Assembly (NCBI RefSeq): GCF_042427575.1
Contig: NZ_JBHMFD010000012.1
Location: forward strand, 1 to 64,000
Direction: 5' to 3'
DNA: 64,000 nucleotides
From: Bergeyella porcorum
GTDB taxonomy: Bacteria > Bacteroidota > Bacteroidia > Flavobacteriales > Weeksellaceae
Below are positions 25,007 through 34,053 of this stretch, piece by piece. Both the position numbers and the translations under genes were made by a program. How positions within the stretch are numbered: position 1 is the first letter of the stretch; each line of letters opens with the position of its first letter. The notes under the pieces were generated by a model. That model was given only the letters and a program-made list of their open reading frames with translations. It was not told where the DNA came from and did not search any database.

Positions 25007-26002
25007 ATGAAGATTATCAATGTAGTTCTTACCGGTGGAGTAGGGAGCCGTCTATGGCCACTCTCAAGAAAAGAAAGACCGAAGCAATACCTCCACTTGG
25101 TAGAAGGGAAATCTCTCTTTCAGCAGACTGTACTCAGAAATCAAACCATAGCAACCGATTTGATGATTGTGGGCAACAAAGACAATGCCCCGCTTTCTAA
25201 AAAACAATTAGAAGAAATCTCTGTAACCAACTATATAGAAATCACAGAAGCCGAACCAAGAAATACCGCCGCCGCTATTGCCTTTGCGGCTTTTTCTGTA
25301 TCTGCGGAAGACATTCTTATCGTAACACCGTCTGACCATCTGATAGAAGATTTAGAGCTTTACAACCAATGTTTGGAGCAAGCGGTACGATTGGCGGAGG
25401 ACAATGCCGTGGTAACTTTCGGACTAAAACCTACCAAGCCCGAAACTGGCTATGGGTATATTCATATTCAGAATAATAAGGTGCTAGGATTCCGTGAAAA
25501 ACCTAATAAAGAGACCGCAGAAAGTTTTTTGAAAGCGGGTAGTTTTTATTGGAATAGCGGTATGTTTTGTTTCAAAGCAGGTGTTTTTTTAGAAGAACTA
25601 AAGAAATACGAACCAGAGGTGTACAACAAAGCTAAAATCGCTTTTGATTTATCACAAAATGGCAAATTACCTTTAGCAGAGAGTAAAGAAATTCCGTCGA
25701 TTTCGGTGGATTATGCCGTGATGGAACGCACCAAGAAATTGAAAGCCGTTATCGGAGCATTCCGCTGGTCGGATATGGGATCTTTTGAATCGATTTACGA
25801 ATATCTATTAGCGAAAGGGCATCCAACGGATAAACACGGGAATATGGTCATCGGGACAGATATCCACACCGAGTTTTTAGGCTTTAAAAAATCTATTTTG
25901 GTCTTTACCAACGATGCGATTTTAATCCTGAAAAAAGAAAAAGCCCAAGATGTAAAAGGGATTTACGAAAAATTAGAGAAGGGAAATAGAGGATTGGTGT
26001 AG
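25007..26002 (+). CDS. manC: Mannose-1-phosphate guanylyltransferase
   Basis: Makes GDP-mannose from mannose-1-phosphate and GTP. The 331-residue nucleotidyltransferase has the signature VVLTGGVGSRLWPLSRKERPKQYL at the start, DILIVTPSDHLI, the GYGYIHI block and FREKPNKETAESF. Length fits the catalytic domain alone; the cupin is the preceding gene. The ATG at 25007 is preferred to the overlapping one at 24986. No GDP-mannose dehydratase or GDP-fucose synthase is in the window, so mannose itself is the likely use. Confidence 0.93.
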   Translation: MKIINVVLTGGVGSRLWPLSRKERPKQYLHLVEGKSLFQQTVLRNQTIATDLMIVGNKDNAPLSKKQLEEISVTNYIEITEAEPRNTAAAIAFAAFSVSAEDILIVTPSDHLIEDLELYNQCLEQAVRLAEDNAVVTFGLKPTKPETGYGYIHIQNNKVLGFREKPNKETAESFLKAGSFYWNSGMFCFKAGVFLEELKKYEPEVYNKAKIAFDLSQNGKLPLAESKEIPSISVDYAVMERTKKLKAVIGAFRWSDMGSFESIYEYLLAKGHPTDKHGNMVIGTDIHTEFLGFKKSILVFTNDAILILKKEKAQDVKGIYEKLEKGNRGLV

Positions 26003-26019
26003 AGGAAAAACAAGCGAAG

Positions 26020-26268
26020 GTGAAGGAAGTAAACGCTGCCTATACGCACTATATAATGGAAAAGGGCGAAAGCCAAGATGCAACTAAGAAAAAAGATGAA
26101 GCCTTTAAAGAATTAACGGATTGGGTACGAACCTGCTATGCTGTAGCCAAAATAGCGCTGAGAGAGGATAAACAACTCTTGGAAAGCTTAGCAAAGCTGG
26201 TGAAGGGGAAGAGAGAGAAAGTAAAAAGTCCGATAAGAAGTAGAAGCTTTTCGGACTTTTTGAAATAA
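26020..26268 (+). pseudogene. Probable 3' fragment of a larger gene
   Basis: Encodes up to 82 residues, highly charged and helical, with a Lys/Arg-rich tail (KGKREKVKSPIRSRSF). The only available start is GTG without a good context, and the frame remains open back to 25990, into the end of manC. It therefore looks like the C-terminal remnant of a longer helical protein left between manC and the flippase gene. I do not recognise the parent family. A short functional protein is possible but less likely. Confidence 0.4.
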
Positions 26269-26275
26269 TTAAAAG

Positions 26276-27538
26276 ATGCAAAAAGAACTTAAAGGAATAG
26301 CAATTAACGCATTGTATATGTATATGGTACAGGGGTTGAATATACTCTTGCCCATTTTGGTACTTCCATATTTACTAAAAACCCTGTCGGTAGAAAGTTT
26401 TGGGGTGTATAGTTTTGTATTTGCTTTTTCGCAGTTTGTGATTTTGTTTGTAGATTTTGGATTTAATATTTCAGCTACAAAAAAAATTGCAGAAAATTGT
26501 GAAAATCAGAATTTGGTGAGGGAAACTTTTTGGAATATTATTTTTATTAAATGGATGTTATCTATTATATCCTTATTACCTGTGGGAATTTTGATGGCAT
26601 TTGTTCCAAAGATTGGAGTCTATACCGAAGGAATTTTTTATTCTTACATAATGGTGTTTGGGAATGTGTTTTTTCCACTATGGTGGTTTCAGGGAATGAA
26701 TAAAATGAAGCCTTTGGGAATGATATCCGCTGTTTCTAAAATACTTACTTATCCGCTTATTTTTGTTTTTGTAAGAGAGAGTACGGATTATCTAAGTGCA
26801 ATAGTTATTCAGTCTTTATCTTTTTGTTTATCGGGAATTTTGGCTTTTTTTTACATTTATAAGAATTATAAAAATTACTTTTCTGACATAAAAATTGCTC
26901 GAAAGATAAGCGTTTATAAGGAAGAGATAAAGGAGGCAGTTCCTATATTTTTGTCCAATTCTACCATTAGCCTTTATACGAATAGTCTTACACTGATGCT
27001 GGGGGTTTTCTCTACGAATTATAATGTTGGGTTATTTGGGGCAATGGAAAAGATTGTAAGAGTCATTTGTTTTGGGATTTTTAGCCCTATCAATCAAGTT
27101 TGCTTTCCTGTGATTGCACAGATGAAGAGGGATAATTTCCAGAAAGCGAAGAAAATATTTTATCTGATATTGGGGATTACTTTTGGGGTATTGAGTCTGT
27201 CTTACATCACATTTTTATTGGCGGAAGATTATATCATTACTCATTTTCTGGAAGGGTATAAAGGGATTGATACGATGCTAAAAATCTTTATGCTAATGAT
27301 TTTTCCTATTGCTTTGGGAGGGATAGTAGGGCAGTTAGGTCTTTTGGGGCTAGGAGGAAAGAAGGAGAAAAGGATTTTCTCTAAGATATATATTTGGGTA
27401 GGAGTAATTAGTTTGCCTTTTTCGCTATTATGTATAAAATATTACGAACTATGGGGGGCAATTGGAATAATGATGGTGGTAGAGGTAGTGATATTTTTAT
27501 TGATGGTGATAATGGTTGTAAAAAATAAATTGATGTAA
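26276..27538 (+). CDS. Wzx-type polysaccharide flippase
   Basis: Moves the lipid-linked repeat unit across the inner membrane. The 420-residue protein has about 12 membrane helices and the start seen in the MATE/RfbX group (NALYMYMVQGLNILLPILVLPYLLK at residues 11-35). Its last base overlaps the ATG of the polymerase gene. Base composition is noticeably more AT-rich from here to about 34040 than in the flanking genes, as is common for the variable core of such loci. Confidence 0.9.
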   Translation: MQKELKGIAINALYMYMVQGLNILLPILVLPYLLKTLSVESFGVYSFVFAFSQFVILFVDFGFNISATKKIAENCENQNLVRETFWNIIFIKWMLSIISLLPVGILMAFVPKIGVYTEGIFYSYIMVFGNVFFPLWWFQGMNKMKPLGMISAVSKILTYPLIFVFVRESTDYLSAIVIQSLSFCLSGILAFFYIYKNYKNYFSDIKIARKISVYKEEIKEAVPIFLSNSTISLYTNSLTLMLGVFSTNYNVGLFGAMEKIVRVICFGIFSPINQVCFPVIAQMKRDNFQKAKKIFYLILGITFGVLSLSYITFLLAEDYIITHFLEGYKGIDTMLKIFMLMIFPIALGGIVGQLGLLGLGGKKEKRIFSKIYIWVGVISLPFSLLCIKYYELWGAIGIMMVVEVVIFLLMVIMVVKNKLM

Positions 27539-28605
27539 TGGAAGTTTATTACACAGTATTTATTATAGCATTCTTGCTATGTTTCTTTGATTTTATTCAT
27601 TTTAAAATCATAAAACTGATACCATACATAGCTTTTTGTTTGTTTACAGTAGGTGTGGTTGGTTTTAGAGAGGTTGGGATAGATAATGATGGGAAGCATT
27701 ATGAGTTTATGTTTTATTTTTATGATCGTTCTTCATTGTCAGAGATTATAGCAGGAGGATATGGCTATATGGAGCGTGGATATGTATTACTTAATAAATT
27801 AGTTTCATTTTTAGGTTTCGATGTTCATACTCTATTTATGTTGATGGCTGTGATGACAGGACTAACAAGTTATTATTTTTTTTATCAAAAGAGTCGATAT
27901 GTATTTTTGTCCTTATTATTCTATTTGTCTTTCTATTTTTTATACAGAGATTTTACACAGGTAAGATATGCTTTTGCCTCAGCACTATGTTTTTGGGTGG
28001 TAGATTTCTATCTAAATAAAAAATATAAGAAAAGTATTTTATTTTTTTTATTGGCTGTCTTATTTCATAATTCCGTAATGATAATAATTCCAGTATTGTT
28101 GGTATTGATATTGGTTAAAAATAATAAAATATATTTTCTATCTTTATTACCAACTATAATAATTGGAAAAATGATTAATCTATTTCCTTTATTATTAATA
28201 ATGGGATTAGCAAATGACCATATGATGCTGTATTTGGATGAAGATGGAGGGGGAGGGCTGATGATCTCTGCAGTAGGATTGATTATTATGATTTTATATT
28301 ATTTGGTAACAGCTAACAAAAAAGAAAAAGATTTCATAATGGATTCCTATTTTAAAATTTTATCAATAGGAGTCGCTTTGAACTTTTTATTTATTCAGTC
28401 AGCCATTTTTCAAAGATTTACATTTATATTATTTCAGTTTGCCATATTACTATTGCCTTATACTTTAAAAGAGCTTAGTAAAAAGGTAAAAATGAGAGAA
28501 GCATTTATTTTGATTTATTTTATTACCGCTTGTTTTCTTCTCTATTACGGTTTGAACATGATAGATGAAAATTTAGTAAGACCATATAAAACATTCATAG
28601 AATAA
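27538..28605 (+). CDS. Wzy-type polymerase (EpsG family)
   Basis: Predicted to polymerise repeat units in the periplasm. The 355-residue integral membrane protein has about ten helices and the EpsG pattern near residues 41-60 (VGFREVGIDNDGKHYEFMF), which is the conserved loop between helices two and three. The start and stop codons overlap those of its neighbours by one base on each side, showing tight coupling. It is strongly AT-rich. Confidence 0.85.
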   Translation: MEVYYTVFIIAFLLCFFDFIHFKIIKLIPYIAFCLFTVGVVGFREVGIDNDGKHYEFMFYFYDRSSLSEIIAGGYGYMERGYVLLNKLVSFLGFDVHTLFMLMAVMTGLTSYYFFYQKSRYVFLSLLFYLSFYFLYRDFTQVRYAFASALCFWVVDFYLNKKYKKSILFFLLAVLFHNSVMIIIPVLLVLILVKNNKIYFLSLLPTIIIGKMINLFPLLLIMGLANDHMMLYLDEDGGGGLMISAVGLIIMILYYLVTANKKEKDFIMDSYFKILSIGVALNFLFIQSAIFQRFTFILFQFAILLLPYTLKELSKKVKMREAFILIYFITACFLLYYGLNMIDENLVRPYKTFIE

Positions 28606-29498
28606 TGATTGACATACTTTTAGCAACTTATAATGGTGAGAAATATATACAGCAACAATTGTATTCTTTGTTGACACAGACTTATACCAACTGGCGATTG
28701 TTAGTACACGATGATGGTTCTAACGATAAAACTATTGAAATTGTTAAGAAATTTCAAGAAATAGATAATAGAATAATATTAATAGAAGATGGAATCAAAT
28801 GTGGAGGAGCAGGAGAAAACTTTTTGCATCTATTGAAAAACTATGCCGAGGCAGAGTATATTATTTTCTGTGACCAGGATGATATTTGGTTGGAAAACAA
28901 ATTGGAGATAATGTATGAAAGGTTAAAGCAGGAAAAAGAACCTTCTGCGGTATTTGCAAATGGTTATCTTTATGCTCCAAAAAAGGGAATTACAGGAGAG
29001 ATACCTTCGCCGAAATTACAAAATTTCAAAGATTTATTTTTCATAGCAGGTGGTTTACAGGGCTGTTCTTTAATGTTTAATAAGAAACTTTTTGATGTCA
29101 TTAAAGATTATGATGGCTATATGACAATGCACGATTTTCTTATCACTTTGGGGGCTATTAGTTTTGGTCAACTAATTTATTTAGATGATAAATTAATGCT
29201 ATATAGGCAGCAACATGAGGGGAAAACGACTTCTAATGCTGATACTAGTATCAATAGTAAAATGAGAAATAGATTTCCTGTAATTGATGAAAAGCATCAT
29301 CGTTCATTTGTTGGTTTTAATGAAAAATATAAAGAGCTTTTTGATGAAAAAGAAAGACATCTTTTTTCAGAATATTTGAAAATTTATCACTCCACAAGTT
29401 TATTGCAATGTATTGGTTTGGTATTAAAAAATCAGTTTAAATTAAATCATTCATCTTTATATCTTATTATGAAGATGTTGTTAAGGCCTATAAAATAG
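28605..29498 (+). CDS. Glycosyltransferase family 2
   Basis: A 297-residue GT-A transferase. Visible signatures are LLATYNGEKYIQQQLYSLL at the N-terminus, HDDGSNDKT and the metal-binding block ICDQDDIW-like (FCDQDDIWLENK), with MHDFLITLGAISFG further on. It resembles rhamnosyltransferase-type GT2 enzymes, which would fit the dTDP-sugar genes downstream, but the donor cannot be assigned. Confidence 0.88.
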   Translation: MIDILLATYNGEKYIQQQLYSLLTQTYTNWRLLVHDDGSNDKTIEIVKKFQEIDNRIILIEDGIKCGGAGENFLHLLKNYAEAEYIIFCDQDDIWLENKLEIMYERLKQEKEPSAVFANGYLYAPKKGITGEIPSPKLQNFKDLFFIAGGLQGCSLMFNKKLFDVIKDYDGYMTMHDFLITLGAISFGQLIYLDDKLMLYRQQHEGKTTSNADTSINSKMRNRFPVIDEKHHRSFVGFNEKYKELFDEKERHLFSEYLKIYHSTSLLQCIGLVLKNQFKLNHSSLYLIMKMLLRPIK

Positions 29499-29505
29499 AA
29501 TATTT

Positions 29506-30405
29506 ATGGAATTATCAATTATAACAGCAACATACAATAGAGGATATTGTTTAGGTAATATATACCAAAGTATTTTAAGGAACAAATATATAGATAAAAT
29601 AGAATGGATATTAGTTGATGATGGTTCTACTGATAATACAGAAATAATAGCATCTGAATGGTCTTCGGAGGGTAAGATTAATTTTAGATATTATAAGAAA
29701 AGTAATGGGGGGAAAACAAGTGCTGTCAAATTAGGATTTGACCAAAATCCTAAGGGTAGATATACTTTTGTATTAGATTCAGATGATTATCTTGCGGATA
29801 ACGCAGTAGAAATAATTTTAGAGCAAATAAAAAAAATAGATGAAAGTAGATATATAGGTGTTTTGGGGCTAAAAGCTTATACCAATGGAGAGATTGTAGG
29901 TGAAAAATTTAAAACAGGGGAGTCTAATTATATTAATTTGTATTTTGGTAAAAATGCGATAAGTTCTGATAAATTATTTATAATTAGGACATCGATTTAT
30001 AAAGAGAGTTATGAGTTACCTTTTGAAGGGGAAAAATTTTTACCGGATAATATTCCTTATATTAATGCTAATGATAAAGGTTTGTATAAATTGGTTAATG
30101 AAATATTTTATTATGGAGATTATTTAGAAGAAGGAATGACCAATAATGTTTTTAAATTAGCTATGAATAATATAAATTCTTACATATATGAAAAAAAGAA
30201 ACTACAAGCAGAGAATTTATCTTTTAAGAATAAAAATTTAAATACAATCAAATATATAAATTATTCTATACTAGCTAAAAAAAGTTTCAGACGAACAATT
30301 AATTATTCAAATGATAAATTGCTAACATTTGTTTGGTATTTACCTGTTTTATTCGGATTGTTTTATTATAGGAAGAAAAAATTAAATAAACTCAATAAAA
30401 AGTAA
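29506..30405 (+). CDS. Glycosyltransferase family 2
   Basis: A 299-residue GT-A transferase with SIITATYNRGYCLGNIYQSI, LVDDGSTDNTEI and the DxD-like block FVLDSDDYLADNA. The last 25 residues include a hydrophobic segment (FVWYLPVLFGLFYY) that may anchor it to the membrane. Very AT-rich, like its neighbours. Donor and acceptor are unknown. Confidence 0.88.
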   Translation: MELSIITATYNRGYCLGNIYQSILRNKYIDKIEWILVDDGSTDNTEIIASEWSSEGKINFRYYKKSNGGKTSAVKLGFDQNPKGRYTFVLDSDDYLADNAVEIILEQIKKIDESRYIGVLGLKAYTNGEIVGEKFKTGESNYINLYFGKNAISSDKLFIIRTSIYKESYELPFEGEKFLPDNIPYINANDKGLYKLVNEIFYYGDYLEEGMTNNVFKLAMNNINSYIYEKKKLQAENLSFKNKNLNTIKYINYSILAKKSFRRTINYSNDKLLTFVWYLPVLFGLFYYRKKKLNKLNKK

Positions 30406-30479
30406 ATTAGATTATTTCCTAAATGTAAGTGAAATTAAATAATTTTGTTATAGATATATGTTCATCAATATTTAGAGGG

Positions 30480-30509
30480 TTGTTTAAGAAAAAATAGATG
30501 ATACATTTG
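30480..30509 (+). promoter_or_regulatory. Internal promoter in the capsule locus
   Basis: TTG at 30480-30482 and a perfect -7 element TACATTTG at 30502-30509, with 19 bases between, in a 140-base gap. It could give independent expression of the beta-helix gene and those after it. Confidence 0.55.
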
Positions 30510-30545
30510 TAGGTAAATAAACTAAAATTATAAAAAATAGAAAAA

Positions 30546-31784
30546 ATGAAGTTTCAATTAGTCTTCTTATCACTATTTTGTTGTCTATTTTGCAATGGAC
30601 AACAAAATTATAATGTGAAGGATTTTGGAGCAGTGCCAAATGATAATAAGGATGATTGGGAAGCTTTTCAAAAATGTATCAATTCGGCGATAAGTCAAAG
30701 CGAAATTCCTTATATTTTCGTGCCAGAAGGAGAATATATCATTTCTGATGAATTAATTTTTGATTTTCTTGAAAAGCAAGTAAGTTTTGTAGGGGAAAAC
30801 AAAAATGGAAAAATTCCTATTATTAAATCTGTTTCAAAAAAGAATTTGATCTGGGCAAAAGGTTTTCTATTTACGCCATCTAAGGGTATTTTTACTATTA
30901 AGAATTTTAAAATTATAGGCAATAATACACCTTATACACCCGCCCATAATAAAATAAATAAAGCCGAATGGAATGCTGCAATTTTAATTACAGATAAAAA
31001 TCAAGCATATGTGGATAATGTCATTGTAGAGAATCATTATGGACAAGGGATTCATATATCAACCACACAGCAGGAGGGTATTGATTTGAGTAGTCGTTTT
31101 GATAAAGTAGTGATTCAAAACTCTAAAATTAATGATGTTTGGGGTCATCATCCAAAATCTGATAGTTACGGAGATGCCATCTATTTATCCAATGTAAAAT
31201 CAGCAGAAATTAAAAACAATATCATTTTCAATAATATTTTTAGAACCAAACAATTCGGAAGAGCAGGAATAGTGGTGGAGTATATGGCAGAAAATATAAA
31301 AATTATTAAAAATAAAATACTTGGAGGATACGATAGACCTCTGCATATTGAAGCTACTTATGGAGGGCATCTGGTTGAAAATAACGAGTTTAAGGGTTCT
31401 GATATGGGGTTTATTATTGCAGAAAATCTGTCTAATCAACATCAATCATCTATATTTAGAAATAATATTTTTACCAATGAAGGGCTTATAAAAGATGAAA
31501 ATTTAAGAAAATCTTACGGCTATGGGAGCTACGGAGACAGAGCGTTGGTTTATATCGTAACTAATGGAGAAAGTTCTTTACAAATGAAATTTGAGAAAAA
31601 TCATTTTATTGTGAAGGATGATTATGAATATGAAACGAACGCTATTATAAATAATAGAAGTTCTAATATTATTTTTGAATCTAATTCTTTTCATTCAGGA
31701 AACAGAAAAGGGTTGGGAATTTTTAATTACGGAAAAGGAATGTTAAAGAAAAATAAAATACAAAAAACAATTTTTGTTAAATAA
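30546..31784 (+). CDS. Secreted right-handed beta-helix (pectate-lyase-like) protein
   Basis: A 412-residue exported protein with a signal peptide (MKFQLVFLSLFCCLFCNGQ) followed by the YNVKDFGAVPNDNKDD motif typical of pectate-lyase/glycoside hydrolase family 28 type beta helices, and repeated Asn-rich coils (VENHYGQGIHIS, IKNNIIFNNIF, VENNEFKGSDMGF). Such proteins in capsule loci may be lyases, hydrolases or epimerases acting on the polymer. Catalytic residues cannot be assigned. Its last base overlaps the next ATG. Confidence 0.8.
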   Translation: MKFQLVFLSLFCCLFCNGQQNYNVKDFGAVPNDNKDDWEAFQKCINSAISQSEIPYIFVPEGEYIISDELIFDFLEKQVSFVGENKNGKIPIIKSVSKKNLIWAKGFLFTPSKGIFTIKNFKIIGNNTPYTPAHNKINKAEWNAAILITDKNQAYVDNVIVENHYGQGIHISTTQQEGIDLSSRFDKVVIQNSKINDVWGHHPKSDSYGDAIYLSNVKSAEIKNNIIFNNIFRTKQFGRAGIVVEYMAENIKIIKNKILGGYDRPLHIEATYGGHLVENNEFKGSDMGFIIAENLSNQHQSSIFRNNIFTNEGLIKDENLRKSYGYGSYGDRALVYIVTNGESSLQMKFEKNHFIVKDDYEYETNAIINNRSSNIIFESNSFHSGNRKGLGIFNYGKGMLKKNKIQKTIFVK

Positions 31785-32860
31785 TGAAAATCTTGCACAT
31801 CATCAATAGCTTACATACAGGCGGAGCGGAAAAATTAGTGGTAGATACTCTTCCTTTATTTGAAGAAAAAGGTATAACCGTAGATTTGGCTTTACTCAAT
31901 GCCCATAAAACACCTTTCTATGAAAAATTAATGCAGAATTTTAAGGGGAAAGTGTATGGATTTTCTAGAGGAAGTGTGTATAATCCTATGCATATTTTTA
32001 GGTTGATGCCATTGCTTAAAAAGTATGATGTCATTCACGCTCACCTGTTTCCTGTGCAGTATTTTTTGGTTTTGGCAAAGATTTTATCATTTTCGAGAGT
32101 TAAATTAATCTTCACAGAGCATAGTACAAGCAATAGAAGGTTGCAAAACCCTAGATTAAGATGGGTAGAGAGGTTTATATACCAATATTATGCTAAAATA
32201 ATTTGTATTACAGAGGAAGTGAAAAAGCAATTGAAAATAAACCTACAGATTCCAGATAATCAGCTACAAGTGATAAATAATGGTATTAATATAGAGGAGA
32301 TAAATAGACAAGAAAAATATAGTAGAGTGGATTTTAACTTTTCCTCCGAAGATAAATTGCTCATTATGGTTGCAGGTTTTAGAAGAGAAAAAGATCAAGA
32401 TACTGTAATAAAATGCTTGAAGATTCTTCCCGATAACTATAAACTAATTTTAGTAGGTGATGGAGAAAGAAGGAGTGACTTAGAGAAATTAGTTTATGAT
32501 CAGCAGTTAGGCAAAAGAGTTTTTTTCTTTGGATTAAGAAGAGATGTGATAGCTTTGATAAAGATGTGTGATGTAGCAATCTTATCATCTCATTGGGAAG
32601 GTTTTGGATTAGCAGCTGCAGAAGCAATGGCCTGTGGGATTCCAACTATAGCATCAGATGTAGAAGGTCTGAATAAAGTTGTTGAAGATGGAGGAATACT
32701 TTTTGAAAGAGGTAATGTAGAGGATTTAAAGGAAAAGATATTATCTCTGAATAATATTGAGTATTATGTAATGATTTCCGGCAGAGGAAAGAATAAAGCT
32801 AGTAAGTATAATATATATAGTTTGATTAACAAACAAGTAAATTTGTATAAAAATATATAG
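31784..32860 (+). CDS. Glycosyltransferase family 4
   Basis: A 358-residue retaining GT-B transferase. The N-terminal HIINSLHTGGAEKLVVDTL is the GT4 acceptor-side glycine loop, and the C-terminal half carries the EX7E motif SHWEGFGLAAAEAMACG. Sits in the AT-rich core of the locus. Sugar specificity is unknown. Confidence 0.92.
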   Translation: MKILHIINSLHTGGAEKLVVDTLPLFEEKGITVDLALLNAHKTPFYEKLMQNFKGKVYGFSRGSVYNPMHIFRLMPLLKKYDVIHAHLFPVQYFLVLAKILSFSRVKLIFTEHSTSNRRLQNPRLRWVERFIYQYYAKIICITEEVKKQLKINLQIPDNQLQVINNGINIEEINRQEKYSRVDFNFSSEDKLLIMVAGFRREKDQDTVIKCLKILPDNYKLILVGDGERRSDLEKLVYDQQLGKRVFFFGLRRDVIALIKMCDVAILSSHWEGFGLAAAEAMACGIPTIASDVEGLNKVVEDGGILFERGNVEDLKEKILSLNNIEYYVMISGRGKNKASKYNIYSLINKQVNLYKNI

Positions 32861-32891
32861 CAGAATCTAAGAACTAAATAAAAAAAGTATT

Positions 32892-34043
32892 ATGCAAAAG
32901 AAAGTATTGCATATAGTTACAATTTCATTTGTAATTAAACATTTTTTTGGAGAGCAATTTAAATATCTAAAAAATAAAACAGGTAATGAATATTACTTAG
33001 CATGTTCATCATCTGATGAGTTACAGGAATGGAAAGAAGAATTGAACTATATTCCTATTCCAACAGAAATAACACGTGAAATAAGTCCAATAAAGGATAT
33101 CAAAGCAATTTATCGCTTAGTTAAAGTAATGCGGAGAGAAGAATTTGATGTTGTAGTTGCTCATACACCTAAAGGAGGTATAGTAGGAATGGTAGCAGCT
33201 TATATTGCTGGAGTAGAAAATAGAATTTATTTCCGTCATGGTATAGCCTATGAAACTTCAGTTGGTTTAAAGAAATTTATATTAAAGAATATTGAGAGAA
33301 TAAGTGGGCTATTAGCTCATAAGGTTGTTAATGTTAGCTATGGAGTAAAGAATTTTTCTATAAAGGATAGATTAAATGCTAAAGATAAAAATATTATTTT
33401 AGGAAAAGGTACATGCAATGGAGTGGATGCTCTGAAGAGATTTAATCCTAATAGTTATACTGAGGGGGAAATAGAGAATCTTAGGAAAAAATATGAAATA
33501 AAAAAAGATGATTTTGTGATAGGTTATGTTGGTAGATTAGTTCATGATAAAGGGATTGATGATATAATCGATGCTTGGAAAGAGATAGAAACAGAAAAAA
33601 AATATCAGAATCTAAAGTTGTTACTAGTGGGGCCGTTTGAGGAAAAGGATTCTGTTAGAAAAGATGTTAGAGAATATATATATGATAGCAAAACGATTAT
33701 ATATACGGATTATGTAAGAGATGCTGCTCCTTTTTTTAGATTGATGAATGTATTCATATTACCAACCTATAGAGAAGGATTTCCGACTGTATCTTTAGAA
33801 GCTTCATCTATGGCTCTACCAATAGTAATTACAAGAGCTACAGGATGTGAGGAGGCAATAATAGATGGAAAAACGGGTGTTTTCATATTAAATGAAAAAG
33901 AAAGTATAAAAAAAGCAATAGAGTTTTATAGAAACAATCCTGACATATGTATTGAGCATGGCATAGAAGGCCGCAAATTTATATTAGAAAATTTTGAGCA
34001 AACAATAGTTTGGGATATTATTAACAATAAATTGAAGTATTAA
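32892..34043 (+). CDS. Glycosyltransferase family 4
   Basis: A 383-residue GT-B transferase with the N-terminal block AHTPKGGIVGMVAAYIAG, a second-domain start VIGYVGRLVHDKGIDD, and the EX7E motif in PTYREGFPTVSLEASSMALP. Homologues commonly add the second sugar of a repeat unit after an undecaprenyl-P priming step, next to sugar transferase genes as here; that role is inference. Confidence 0.9.
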   Translation: MQKKVLHIVTISFVIKHFFGEQFKYLKNKTGNEYYLACSSSDELQEWKEELNYIPIPTEITREISPIKDIKAIYRLVKVMRREEFDVVVAHTPKGGIVGMVAAYIAGVENRIYFRHGIAYETSVGLKKFILKNIERISGLLAHKVVNVSYGVKNFSIKDRLNAKDKNIILGKGTCNGVDALKRFNPNSYTEGEIENLRKKYEIKKDDFVIGYVGRLVHDKGIDDIIDAWKEIETEKKYQNLKLLLVGPFEEKDSVRKDVREYIYDSKTIIYTDYVRDAAPFFRLMNVFILPTYREGFPTVSLEASSMALPIVITRATGCEEAIIDGKTGVFILNEKESIKKAIEFYRNNPDICIEHGIEGRKFILENFEQTIVWDIINNKLKY

Positions 34044-34053
34044 AACAATTTCA

